Below are positions 53,268 to 62,463 of a stretch of DNA of 64,000 nt, in pieces. Location: positions 82,412 to 146,411 of the forward strand of contig NZ_AUFP01000008.1 of the NCBI RefSeq assembly GCF_000426565.1. Reading direction: 5' to 3'. Each line of letters begins with the position of its first letter. Positions within the stretch are counted from its first letter, which is position 1. A program made the position numbers and the translations under genes. This DNA comes from Segatella albensis DSM 11370 = JCM 12258 (GTDB lineage: Bacteria; Bacteroidota; Bacteroidia; Bacteroidales; Bacteroidaceae). The notes below the pieces were generated by a model, which made no database searches, was not told where the DNA came from, and saw only the letters and a list, made by a program, of their open reading frames with translations.

Positions 53268-54308
53268 ATGGATTTATTAAGTCAGATTGTAGCGCGTGCA
53301 AAGGCAAATAAACAGCGCATTGTGCTCCCTGAGGCAGAAGAGGAGCGTACGTTAAAGGCAGCCGACAAGGCTTTAGGTGATGATCTTGCAGATCTTATCC
53401 TCATTGGTAACCCTGACAATATTAAGACACTTGCAGCAAAGTGGAATCTTAAAAATATCGACAAGGCTACTATCGTAGATCCTCTTAATAACCCTAAGAC
53501 TGAGGAATATGCAGAGAAGTTAGCGGAACTTCGTAAAAAGAAGGGCATGACAATAGAGCAGGCTCGTGAATTGGTCACTAAGAATAATTTGTACTTAGGA
53601 TGTATGATCATCAAGACAGAAGGTGCAGATGGTCAGATCTCTGGTGCTCTTTCTACTACAGGTGATACATTGCGTCCAGCTCTTCAGATTATCAAGTGCG
53701 CTCCTGGCATTTCTTGTGTTTCCGGTGCTATGCTTCTTATCACAGAGCACAAAGAATATGGTGATAATGGTGTTGTCGTTATGGGCGATGTTGCTGTTAC
53801 TCCAAATCCTACAGCTGATCAACTTTCTCAGATTGCTTATACTACAGCACAGACAGCTAAGAGTGTTGCAGGTATCGCAGATCCACGTGTAGCTATGTTG
53901 AGTTTCTCAACCAAGGGCTCTGCTAAAGATGCCAAGGACAAGGAAACCGGCAAGAGCGTATATATCATCGACAAGGTGGTAGAAGCAACAAAACTTGCCA
54001 AGGAAAATTATCCTGACTTGAAAGTAGATGGTGAACTTCAGGCTGACGCAGCCCTTGTTCCTGCCGTAGCAGCTAAGAAGGCTCCAGGTAGCGACATAGC
54101 AGGTCAGGCTAACGTACTTGTAGCTCCTAACCTTGAGGTAGGTAATATTGGCTATAAGCTCGTTCAGCGTTTAGGTGGTGCTATTGCTATTGGTCCTATC
54201 CTGCAGGGTATTGCTCGTCCTGTTAATGATTTGAGCCGTGGTTGTTCTGTAGACGACATCTACTATATGATTGCCATCACCTCATGTCAGGCACAAGACG
54301 CAAAATAA
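53268..54308 (+). CDS. pta: Phosphate acetyltransferase
   Basis: A 346-residue single-domain enzyme that converts acetyl-CoA and phosphate to acetyl phosphate. Recognisable are RIVLPEAEEERTLKAAD near 18-34, GQISGALSTTGDTLRPAL near 121-138, VMGDVAVTPNPTADQLSQIA near 171-190 and PGSDIAGQANVLVAPNLEVGN near 272-292. It lacks the N-terminal regulatory domains of the E. coli enzyme. A TACTTTTG -7 box lies at 53201-53208. ackA follows after 69 bp, giving the standard acetate-forming pair. Confidence 0.97.
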   Translation: MDLLSQIVARAKANKQRIVLPEAEEERTLKAADKALGDDLADLILIGNPDNIKTLAAKWNLKNIDKATIVDPLNNPKTEEYAEKLAELRKKKGMTIEQARELVTKNNLYLGCMIIKTEGADGQISGALSTTGDTLRPALQIIKCAPGISCVSGAMLLITEHKEYGDNGVVVMGDVAVTPNPTADQLSQIAYTTAQTAKSVAGIADPRVAMLSFSTKGSAKDAKDKETGKSVYIIDKVVEATKLAKENYPDLKVDGELQADAALVPAVAAKKAPGSDIAGQANVLVAPNLEVGNIGYKLVQRLGGAIAIGPILQGIARPVNDLSRGCSVDDIYYMIAITSCQAQDAK

Positions 54309-54377
54309 TCAAATGATAATAAAGCCTTTCTGCGAAGAGAGGCTTGTTTAAATTTATAAATAACAGATACAAATATT

Positions 54378-55583
54378 ATGAATATTCTAGTATTGAACTG
54401 TGGAAGCAGTTCTATTAAATATAAATTGTACAATATGGACGATGAGTCTGTATTGGCACAGGGTGGTGTAGAGCGTATCGGTCTTGATAATGCTTTCATC
54501 AAGGTAAAACTCGCCAATGGCGAGAAGAAGCAGATCATGGCTGATCTTCCTACTCACAAAGAAGGCGTTAGCTTAGTATTCAAGTGCCTTCTTGACCCAG
54601 AGATTGGTGCAATCAAAGATTTGAAAGAAATCGACGCCGTAGGTCATCGTATTGTGCAAGGTGGCGATAAGTTCAACCAGAGTGTTATCGTTGACCAGAG
54701 TGTAGAGGACGGTATTGAGGAACTCTGTGACCTTGCTCCTGTTCACAATGCCGGTCACCTCAAAGGTATTCGTGCTGTAGATTCATTGATGCCTAATACA
54801 CCTCAGGTTTGTGTTTTTGACAACGCCTTCCATAGCACCATGCCAGACTACGCATACCTCTATGCAGTTCCTTACGAGCTATATCAGAAGTATCACGTAC
54901 GCCGTTACGGTTTCCACGGAACCAGTCATCGTTATGTATCTAAGCGCGTATGCGAAATCTTAGGTCTTGACATCAACAATTCTAAGATCATCACTTGCCA
55001 TATCGGTAATGGTGCCAGTGTTGCTGCTATCAAGAACGGTAAAGTTATCGATACCTCAATGGGTCTTACTCCATTAGCAGGTTTGATGATGGGTAGTCGT
55101 TCAGGTGACATCGACGCCTCTGCAGTAACCTACATCATGGAGAAGTTAGGTTTGAAGCCACAAGAGATGGCCGATTATCTGAATAAGAAGAGTGGCGTAT
55201 TAGGTATCACAGGTATCTCTAGTGATATGCGTGATATCGAGTCAGCAGCAAAAGAGGGTAATGAGCGTGCTCAGTTAGCATTGAAGATGTACGACTATCG
55301 TATCAAGAAATACATTGGCGCTTATACAGCAGCTCTTGGTGGCGTTGATGCCGTTGTCTTCACAGCAGGTGTTGGTGAGAACCAGACAAGCACCCGTGAG
55401 AAATCTTGCGAAGGCCTAGAATATCTTGGCATAAAGATAGATGTTGCCAAGAATGCTACTGTTCATGGAGAGGAAGCTATTATTTCAACACCAGATTCTA
55501 AGGTTAAGGTTGTTGTTGTTCCTACTGATGAGGAAATAGTTATCGCTCGTGATACAAAGGCATTGGTAGAAAAAGCCAAGTAA
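54378..55583 (+). CDS. ackA: Acetate kinase
   Basis: A 401-residue ASKHA-fold kinase that makes ATP and acetate from acetyl phosphate. The N-terminal ILVLNCGSSSIKYKLY, the CHIGNGASVAAIKNGKVIDT stretch near 208-227, SMGLTPLAGLMMGSRSGDID and FTAGVGENQTSTRE near 330-343 are the family signatures. No promoter is seen in the 69 bp behind pta, so the two genes are probably one transcript. A hairpin with a T run at 55603-55633 ends it. Confidence 0.98.
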   Translation: MNILVLNCGSSSIKYKLYNMDDESVLAQGGVERIGLDNAFIKVKLANGEKKQIMADLPTHKEGVSLVFKCLLDPEIGAIKDLKEIDAVGHRIVQGGDKFNQSVIVDQSVEDGIEELCDLAPVHNAGHLKGIRAVDSLMPNTPQVCVFDNAFHSTMPDYAYLYAVPYELYQKYHVRRYGFHGTSHRYVSKRVCEILGLDINNSKIITCHIGNGASVAAIKNGKVIDTSMGLTPLAGLMMGSRSGDIDASAVTYIMEKLGLKPQEMADYLNKKSGVLGITGISSDMRDIESAAKEGNERAQLALKMYDYRIKKYIGAYTAALGGVDAVVFTAGVGENQTSTREKSCEGLEYLGIKIDVAKNATVHGEEAIISTPDSKVKVVVVPTDEEIVIARDTKALVEKAK

Positions 55584-55602
55584 ATCTAAAATAAAATATT
55601 AT

Positions 55603-55633
55603 GGGATGAGCAGAAATGTTCATCCCTTTTTTT
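55603..55633 (+). terminator. ackA: Terminator after ackA
   Basis: GGGATGA (55603-55609) pairs with TCATCCC (55620-55626), extended by a G-T and a C-G pair, followed by seven T. It ends only 15 bp before the next start codon. Confidence 0.85.
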
Positions 55634-55648
55634 ATATCAACACACAAT

Positions 55649-56695
55649 ATGAACACAAAGATTATCACTTTTGGAGAAATTATGTTGAGGCTTTCCAAGC
55701 CGGGTTATCGTCGACTCACCGAAGGCACAGTATTTCATGGCAACTATGGAGGAAGTGAAGCCAATGTAGCCGTATCATTGGCATGCCTTGGAAATAACGT
55801 AGAGTTTGTTACCCGTGTTCCAGCGGGAGCGATGGGAGAGGCCGCCCTGATGCACCTCCGAGAGTATGGGGTTTCTGTGAATCATGTTGTGCGTGGTGGC
55901 GACCGCCTTGGTACTTATTATTTTGAAGAAGCCGCAGCAATGCGCAACAGTCGTGTCGTCTATGATCGAAAAGGTTCATCCTTCTATACCCTGAAACAAG
56001 GTATGATATCATGGAAAGAAATTCTACGTGAAGCTTCACTATTCCATTGCTCAGGCATCACCTGTGCGATAAGTCGTGACGCTATGGAGACAACCTTTGA
56101 TGCCGTGAGGATGGCCAGTGAGATGGGACTTACCATAGCCTGTGATATTAACTATCGTAAGAATCTCTGGGGATATGGACTAGAACCACATGACGTACTT
56201 TTCCTGTTGATGCAATATAGCGACATCATCTTTGGCGACCAGAACGAGTGGGAGATAGCGAGTGGCGTTAGACATATACCATTCCCAGCACTTAACAGCG
56301 AATACCAGATAGACAAAGAATCCTATGCTCAGTATTTTGAGAAGATGCACCAGCTGTTTCCACGTTGCAAGAAGATGGTGATGGCATTACGTAACCAGAT
56401 AGCTTCGAGCCACCATACCCTTACCGGTGTACTTTATGATACCGTAAAAAAGAAACTATACACCACCCGAATATACGATATACAACCTATTGTAGACCCG
56501 ATGGGAGTAGGCGATGCCTTTGTTGCAGCCTATGTTCATGCCATTCGTAAATGGGTGGATGACAATCAGAAGTGCCTTGATTTCTCATTATCTGCCAGTG
56601 CCATCAAGAATACGATACCAGGCGATCAGAATCTGATGTCAGAGGAAGAAATTGTTAGCAATATGACCTCTTCCGGTGGTAGAATCCAACGATAG
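55649..56695 (+). CDS. PfkB-family sugar kinase (2-keto-3-deoxygluconate kinase type)
   Basis: A 348-residue ribokinase-fold enzyme. The N-terminus IITFGEIMLRLSKPGYRRL and the GNYGGSEANVAVSLACLG stretch near 31-48 are typical of KDG kinases of Bacteroidota; ACDINYRKNLWG is the central motif; the C-terminal anion-hole motif reads DPMGVGDAF, with Val in place of the common Ala of GAGD. It would phosphorylate 2-keto-3-deoxygluconate from uronate breakdown. ATG 55649 was chosen as it gives the family N-terminus. It starts just after the ackA terminator and has no visible promoter of its own. Base composition is richer in GC than pta-ackA. Confidence 0.82.
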   Translation: MNTKIITFGEIMLRLSKPGYRRLTEGTVFHGNYGGSEANVAVSLACLGNNVEFVTRVPAGAMGEAALMHLREYGVSVNHVVRGGDRLGTYYFEEAAAMRNSRVVYDRKGSSFYTLKQGMISWKEILREASLFHCSGITCAISRDAMETTFDAVRMASEMGLTIACDINYRKNLWGYGLEPHDVLFLLMQYSDIIFGDQNEWEIASGVRHIPFPALNSEYQIDKESYAQYFEKMHQLFPRCKKMVMALRNQIASSHHTLTGVLYDTVKKKLYTTRIYDIQPIVDPMGVGDAFVAAYVHAIRKWVDDNQKCLDFSLSASAIKNTIPGDQNLMSEEEIVSNMTSSGGRIQR

Positions 56696-56713
56696 GGCTA
56701 TAAAAGAAAAAGA

Positions 56714-56745
56714 GTGGATTCAAAGTATATTGAATCCACCCTTTG
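56714..56745. terminator. Hairpin between the sugar kinase and the DUF6850 gene
   Basis: A perfect 10-bp stem (56714-56723 with 56730-56739) with a 6-nt loop lies between converging genes. T runs are short on both sides. Confidence 0.7.
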
Positions 56746-56760
56746 TAGAAAGCGATAAGA

Positions 56761-58302
56761 TCAGTAATATATTCCGATGGTCATCCCCACAGAAGAATTG
56801 TGCAGATGCGTGTTAGAATGTAGATACTTTCCGTAGACTTTGACAAACCAGTTGCTTATTGTCTTTTTGATGGCAACAGGGAACTGATAGCTTACCGATA
56901 AGTGACTTGTGAAATAATTAGAATTGTAGAAATCTCTGTCTGCCAACAGTACATTCACAGCATAGTCTGTTGTAGGGTCAGCCAAATTCAGATCATTCTT
57001 TAGCTTGTTGTGTATTCCAGCAGACGCTTCAACCCATAACTTGCGGTTACATAGACCATAGCCACCATTCAAAGCCCAGTCAGCACTATTATATTTGAAT
57101 TCAGAGAAGTTTAGAAGGTACTTATTGCGCGTGTTCTGCAGATCAGCCTTTAAACCGATATACCCCTTTATCGACTGATTCTCTTTGAAGTTCAGTCTGT
57201 AATTGAAATCCAGATTCAACAGATTCACCTGATAACGCTTCTTGAAAGTTAACAGCGTGTTGTAATGATAACTGTTCAGACCATTGTCAGGGTTAGTCGT
57301 CGTCTCCAGTTCCTGTCGATATTCGTCAGCATATCCCTGCTCATATCTCGCAGTGAAATCAATCTCGTGTAATAGGTACCCATTCTCTATTCTGTTTTGC
57401 GTCTTAAGGCCATAAATATAGTTGTAATAATGCCCCGGCTGATACATATATTGTCCCAGAACCTCCTCACTTCCCCTCTCAATGAAGACCGAAGTGAGCG
57501 AATGTAAGCTTTGGTTCTTGTATGCGTATGAAAGTTCTGCACCGAAGTTATGGTTCACCCATTCCCTCTGATAACTCTTATAGCCCTGTGTAATACCCTG
57601 CGCATTTTCCAGTCCTGTCATAAAATAGTATTTCAGGGTTGCATCGGTCTGTACAGTTGTGATGTTGTCGATTTTCTCCTTATATCTATTGTAATGCCCT
57701 GCAATACCAAAAGTATTACGGCCAAAAGAATAAGTGGCAGAAGGCGTAACTTTATAGTTCAGCATCTCACTTCTACTTCGAGGGTCACGTAGACGACTCA
57801 AGTCAGCCAAGTTGTAATCGAGGCGAACACCAAAGCGCCAACCGTTAAAACTCTTTGTGCCCAATGCGGCCGTCAAGTCGATATTCTGTCTACTATAGTT
57901 GCCTACCACCGATGAACCCGTGAAATAAGGGTTACTGTTGTAAGAACGTTGCACGTCGCTCCAAGCACGATTCTTCGTCTCGCCCAAATCGAATTGGAAT
58001 TTACCATAACCATAGAAGACATCACTAAGTTTCTGATAACTTTCGGTGAAGAAGGTCAAGTCATTCCTTGAGCTACCCTCCTGCACCCGATGCAAGTTGC
58101 CCGATAGATGCGACAAGTCGAAATAAGCGATGCCCCGATTGCGCGCAGAGTCGAGCGACAAGCCGGCAGCATTATCCGTGTGGCGCCAAATCTGTGAAGC
58201 ATCATCATATTTATACTCACTAATTCCTGCAATTTGCTGAGCAGAAACACTGTTAGCCCACAACAAGGCAACAGATATATATAATAGTTTATTATTCTTC
58301 AT
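56761..58302 (-). CDS. DUF6850 family outer membrane beta-barrel protein
   Basis: A 513-residue protein with a signal peptide (about 1-22, ending VSAQ) and alternating hydrophobic strands throughout, for example GWRFGVRLDYNLADL and YGLCNRKLWVEASAGI, ending in an aromatic residue pattern (SVGMTIGIYY) typical of barrel C-termini. ATG 58302 was chosen because it gives the signal peptide; the frame extends farther upstream inside the DUF4876 gene, whose 3' end it overlaps by 11 bases. It forms an operon with the DUF4876 lipoprotein and the TonB-dependent receptor. Function unknown. Confidence 0.82.
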   Translation of the reverse strand: MKNNKLLYISVALLWANSVSAQQIAGISEYKYDDASQIWRHTDNAAGLSLDSARNRGIAYFDLSHLSGNLHRVQEGSSRNDLTFFTESYQKLSDVFYGYGKFQFDLGETKNRAWSDVQRSYNSNPYFTGSSVVGNYSRQNIDLTAALGTKSFNGWRFGVRLDYNLADLSRLRDPRSRSEMLNYKVTPSATYSFGRNTFGIAGHYNRYKEKIDNITTVQTDATLKYYFMTGLENAQGITQGYKSYQREWVNHNFGAELSYAYKNQSLHSLTSVFIERGSEEVLGQYMYQPGHYYNYIYGLKTQNRIENGYLLHEIDFTARYEQGYADEYRQELETTTNPDNGLNSYHYNTLLTFKKRYQVNLLNLDFNYRLNFKENQSIKGYIGLKADLQNTRNKYLLNFSEFKYNSADWALNGGYGLCNRKLWVEASAGIHNKLKNDLNLADPTTDYAVNVLLADRDFYNSNYFTSHLSVSYQFPVAIKKTISNWFVKVYGKYLHSNTHLHNSSVGMTIGIYY

Positions 58303-59533
58303 ATTCACGAGGTTGAATAGTTTTAGAAACTTTGAAATCAGTAGTACTGTTGTTCGTATCGACAAGAATCTTATGCCCATTTTTACCTTTTCGGGTAGAC
58401 GTCTTGCGATACACCACATCACCGGTATAACCTGTGGTGGCAGGGATGAACGTATAGCCAGCGTCCAGACCATTGACTAATCGTTTTGTGTCAATATTTA
58501 CAGTACCCTCCTTGTTATACTTCAAGATTTCCACGGCATCGATGATCACCTTGTTCGGTATCAACTTATACTCACTTCCCGAAGTCTTGCCATAGGCATA
58601 AGTTACAGGCCATGATTCGACGTCTTTCGGCTCAGCTCTGAAGATGACCACACCACAAGGGCCACCGTTCAGTAGATTCATGAAGTTTGTCGACTTACTG
58701 AAAGTATAAAGCGTTTCCATGTCAGGCACATCCGGATTGTTGATATACGCATTTTTCGTTCGCGTATCAAGCACGTCAAAGTCAGCATCCAACAAGTTCG
58801 GTGAACTACTCGATACCGCCGTATGGTCGATAGCACTATTCGCAATCACTATAGTACTGCCCGGTTTAATCCATTTCTCGGTTTCAAGGTCAGGGATACG
58901 GAAAATCTGCTTCAGCGCCGTAGAATCCGGGTGCATGGCAGAAAGATATTCAGCCGTCCAGCCCTTCGAGTCAGATTCCACTAAACCGATGCAGAGTCCC
59001 CCAATATTGATACTATCATCACTCTGATTGTAGATTTCGATATACTGGTCGGCCGTATAATTCTTGTTACTATTGTTCTTCGTTCCCGCATAATACACTT
59101 TACCGATGACCAACGAACGGTTGATAGAAAGTTGAGTGTTCAGTTTTAGCGGATTCTCCGATTGACCTTCAGTAATCAGTTGGTTACTGATCGTTCCAGA
59201 AACCACTACACCATCATTTACCTGATTATCCCCAGTGAGCAGATTATACTGTGCCGACGTCAAATCCCACGATGTGTTGATGGTGTACACATCAGGTATT
59301 AAATCCTTGAATTTCGCGATACCATTGGCATCCGTTACGGCAGAGAACACCGATTCCTTACCTTTCTGAGTCAACGTTACCGTATGCCCTTCATAGTCGG
59401 TGCCGGTGAATTCCTCAGGCATCACGAGTTGGACATCTACGGAAACAGCCCGAGTGACATCATCATAGTCGATGCAACTGGTCAGACTTGCCACGATGGC
59501 AAGCACGAATATTTTGATAGATAACTTTTTCAT
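58292..59533 (-). CDS. DUF4876 family lipoprotein
   Basis: A 413-residue lipoprotein with lipobox LTSC and Cys20, so probably anchored in the outer membrane. An N-terminal beta-sandwich of carboxypeptidase-regulatory type (about 30-125; GIAKFKDLIPDVYTI) is followed by a lamin-tail-like region (about 140-300) with YIEIYNQSDDSINIGGLCI. The gene lies between the receptor (3 bp gap) and the DUF6850 barrel (overlap). It occupies the place that SusD-like proteins take in glycan loci but is not SusD-like. It may help the receptor capture its ligand; this is inferred from position only. Confidence 0.85.
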   Translation of the reverse strand: MKKLSIKIFVLAIVASLTSCIDYDDVTRAVSVDVQLVMPEEFTGTDYEGHTVTLTQKGKESVFSAVTDANGIAKFKDLIPDVYTINTSWDLTSAQYNLLTGDNQVNDGVVVSGTISNQLITEGQSENPLKLNTQLSINRSLVIGKVYYAGTKNNSNKNYTADQYIEIYNQSDDSINIGGLCIGLVESDSKGWTAEYLSAMHPDSTALKQIFRIPDLETEKWIKPGSTIVIANSAIDHTAVSSSSPNLLDADFDVLDTRTKNAYINNPDVPDMETLYTFSKSTNFMNLLNGGPCGVVIFRAEPKDVESWPVTYAYGKTSGSEYKLIPNKVIIDAVEILKYNKEGTVNIDTKRLVNGLDAGYTFIPATTGYTGDVVYRKTSTRKGKNGHKILVDTNNSTTDFKVSKTIQPREYEE

Positions 59534-59536
59534 CTT

Positions 59537-62314
59537 TTATAAATTGAAAAATAGTTCTACACCATAACTGAAGCTATTTGTATTTCTTTGAACCCATGTT
59601 GTGGTCGTATTTCCCTGTAGGTAAGGTTCATAATACAAACAATTGTTCACATACAAGGAGAAACCTCCCAGATTGCCGAGCTCCTTGGTCAGACGCGCCG
59701 ATAAGTTCCATGTCGAAGGGGTCTTCTGTGGACCATAATTGGTAGCTTTCTTCGACAAGTCTTTGATGGCTACAGTCTTCATTCCGTCAGGAGCCGAAGC
59801 ATGATAGATACCCGACATGTCGATGACACCATTCATCATATCAGGTGTGATATCATGATAATTTAAATTGCCGTCAATCCATCCGATAGCATTCTTGTTG
59901 GTCTGGAAGTTTTCCCTCCAATCTTGCCAGACGACCTGTGCCGTGAATGAGGCCACCATTCTAAGTCGAGGAATATTGGTTACCACACGAAGTGTATTTA
60001 AGAATCTGTGATATCTGTCGTAGTCTTGACCAGAAGGATATACCACCTTGAATGGCGTAGTGTTATAAATAGAATATTCTGTAGGCAACAGAGCACCCCT
60101 TACCGATTCACTGTTCATGTCGGTGCTCCAGATCTTGGTTTCTGAATAAGCACCACTCAGATAGAACGAAGTATGAATAGGTTTGATTTCACCAAAGTTA
60201 AGATCAAATTCCACACCCTTGTTCTCCGTAGTATTGGTGTTGCCGATCTTGCCCGTCGTGATCATCAGCAGATCAGTTCTTGCTGGATCATTGTAGTTGA
60301 TGGTAGTAGCCTGTCCAGGGTTGACCACAAGTCCATGGTTGATGTCATAATAGTTTGCCGTATAGGTAGTATATTCCGTAGCAGGGCCAAAGCCATTCGG
60401 CGTTTTATCCTTGTAAGCCAGCACACTCAGTTTGCCGCCCCATGGAAGTTTCACGTCAGCACCCGCTTCCACCTTCGTCGTGGTAGCATTCTTCAAGTCT
60501 TTGCTCTTCTTTACATCATAAACGTAAGTATGATAAGCTAAGATCTGCGCAACATCATCATTCTGCGGCATATAACTGGCAGCGATGCGGTCGACATACT
60601 TCTTGTCAGGATATAAATAGTTGAGGCCCGGTGTCTTACTGTTCATACCGATGCCAGCTCTCAGGTCGAGCCACTTTGTGACAGCAAACGACATGTTCAG
60701 ACGAGGGCTTAAGGCATAAGTAGCGATATCAGAGAAAGGTTGTAAGGCCGTGAAGCGTACACCCACCTGAGTGCGCAGACGGTTCACCTTGTTGATGTTC
60801 CATGTGAGGTTGTCTTCAGCATAGGCAGAGAACTGGTGTAGACCAGGAATGTCAGAGAAAGCACGAGGGCGACCGTCAGCATTTGGCTTGTAAGGTCTGT
60901 TGTCGTCTTCGTTATAATACCCCTTACCACTTGTCCAATCGTATTTGTATTCGATACCGAGTTTGAAATTTTGTCGAGTTTTACCCGCTTTCAGATAGAA
61001 AGCATCATTGATTTTGGCAAAAATGTTGCCCGGGTTGGCCTTGGTGCGCCCTGTAGCGAGATAACTGCCATACACCCATGGCACTTCATAATATCCCGTT
61101 TCTCGAGCTGTAAGAATCGCGGTGTTCGTAGAGCCCACATAACCGGTAGCTCTGTCGTCCTGCCATCCGTATCTGAAACCCAAAGTATACGATAACGTAC
61201 GCATCAGCGACTTGTTCACACTGATCTTACCATTATGCGTGAAATTCAGGTTGGCATTGATGTTTTTCGTCTCTGTGCCATCCTGTATGGCATCCGGGTC
61301 GTTGCCCGACCATTGGCGAGAATACAAGAATCTCACCTTCGTGTCGGTATGCCATCTGCGACTGAAGTCGTATCCATAACCCAGACTACCGGTATATCTT
61401 CCGTACGAGCGCGTCTTCTGTCGAGGGTCGCCCCATGCCTTGGCATAGTCAAGGTTGAAGTTGATGATACCCAATTTCTCTAGGTTGAAACCCTTGCCGA
61501 CAGAATAGTTCTGCAGTTCCGGATTAATCTTACCCTTGATCTGCCATGGGGTGACACCCACCTTGGAATGAACGACGACAAGTCCGCTTGACAGATCACC
61601 ATATTCAGCCGAAGGGATACCACGTATCACCTCCACGTTGTCGATATCATCGGCAGATATTTGTCGTAAGTCGGTACCCGTGAAGGCGGAAGCACTGAAC
61701 TGTCCCTGAGTAAGATTTCCGTTGTTGCTGATAGGCATCCCATCGACGACGACGCTACTACCGAAAGCACTTGTATTGTTGTTGGTAAGTGTACGCAGTT
61801 GGATGTTGCTCTGTGATGTGAGATCAGTATTCTGAATCAACTGTCCTGGAATCAACTGCATCACGTCGGCCAGTGAAGAGGCCTGCAAGTGGTCGATGGC
61901 CTGTCTGCTTATCAAACTACTTGTAGAGGTGCCCGAGACATTCTGTCGTGCTGTCACTACCACCTCTTTGAGCGCCAGACTGGTAGGACTGAGCTTGATG
62001 TTCAAGTTCAGGTCACTGCTCACCTTGAGTGTGGTATGGTATTCCTCATACCCCACATAGGTAATGTTGAGCGTGTAAGTACCTTCCGGAATTTTATCGA
62101 AGGTCGCTTTGCCATCGATATTGGTCACTGTAAACGCTCCTAAAGGAGAAAGACTACAGTTGGCCATAATTACGGATTCTTTTGTGTTTTTGTCGGTGAC
62201 TGTCAGGTCGACCTTGAACCTACTGTTTTTGTTACCCTCTTGTGCCGCAGAGAATTGTGTGGCGCTGATAAGGACAAAGAGTAATAGGGCAAATCTCGTT
62301 ACGATCTTGTTCAT
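59537..62314 (-). CDS. TonB-dependent outer membrane receptor
   Basis: A 925-residue receptor: signal peptide (about 1-24), a carboxypeptidase-regulatory-like domain (about 32-115), a plug (about 120-240; note NVEVIRGIPSAEYGDLSSG) and a 22-strand-type barrel that ends in an aromatic residue (SFSYGVELFFNL). The start is ATG 62314; the codon that could extend it is a TTG. No SusD-like partner is present. Two -7 boxes lie upstream, at 62360-62367 and 62456-62463. The receptor should import a ligand with energy from TonB; the ligand (metal complex, peptide or glycan) cannot be told from the sequence. Confidence 0.92.
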   Translation of the reverse strand: MNKIVTRFALLLFVLISATQFSAAQEGNKNSRFKVDLTVTDKNTKESVIMANCSLSPLGAFTVTNIDGKATFDKIPEGTYTLNITYVGYEEYHTTLKVSSDLNLNIKLSPTSLALKEVVVTARQNVSGTSTSSLISRQAIDHLQASSLADVMQLIPGQLIQNTDLTSQSNIQLRTLTNNNTSAFGSSVVVDGMPISNNGNLTQGQFSASAFTGTDLRQISADDIDNVEVIRGIPSAEYGDLSSGLVVVHSKVGVTPWQIKGKINPELQNYSVGKGFNLEKLGIINFNLDYAKAWGDPRQKTRSYGRYTGSLGYGYDFSRRWHTDTKVRFLYSRQWSGNDPDAIQDGTETKNINANLNFTHNGKISVNKSLMRTLSYTLGFRYGWQDDRATGYVGSTNTAILTARETGYYEVPWVYGSYLATGRTKANPGNIFAKINDAFYLKAGKTRQNFKLGIEYKYDWTSGKGYYNEDDNRPYKPNADGRPRAFSDIPGLHQFSAYAEDNLTWNINKVNRLRTQVGVRFTALQPFSDIATYALSPRLNMSFAVTKWLDLRAGIGMNSKTPGLNYLYPDKKYVDRIAASYMPQNDDVAQILAYHTYVYDVKKSKDLKNATTTKVEAGADVKLPWGGKLSVLAYKDKTPNGFGPATEYTTYTANYYDINHGLVVNPGQATTINYNDPARTDLLMITTGKIGNTNTTENKGVEFDLNFGEIKPIHTSFYLSGAYSETKIWSTDMNSESVRGALLPTEYSIYNTTPFKVVYPSGQDYDRYHRFLNTLRVVTNIPRLRMVASFTAQVVWQDWRENFQTNKNAIGWIDGNLNYHDITPDMMNGVIDMSGIYHASAPDGMKTVAIKDLSKKATNYGPQKTPSTWNLSARLTKELGNLGGFSLYVNNCLYYEPYLQGNTTTTWVQRNTNSFSYGVELFFNL

Positions 62315-62359
62315 TCTCTTCAAAAATTTGGATGAAATAAACTAATTCTTTTCTGTTTG

Positions 62360-62390
62360 CAAATATATTAATTTTATTTAATAGTTGCAA
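62360..62390 (-). promoter_or_regulatory. Promoter of the TonB receptor operon
   Basis: On the minus strand TTG (62388-62390), 20 bp, then TATATTTG (62360-62367). A second box TATCTTTG lies farther up at 62456-62463, leaving about 140 bp of possible leader. Confidence 0.7.
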
Positions 62391-62463
62391 GACTTATTAT
62401 TGAGTATTTCAGTTTAGATCATCTGCCTATCAGCTCTTGTCAACGATTGATAGTGCAAAGATA

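Noticed and set aside
56761..62314. SusCD-type polysaccharide utilisation locus
   Set aside because: The lipoprotein is DUF4876-like rather than SusD-like, and no glycosidase or sensor is linked.
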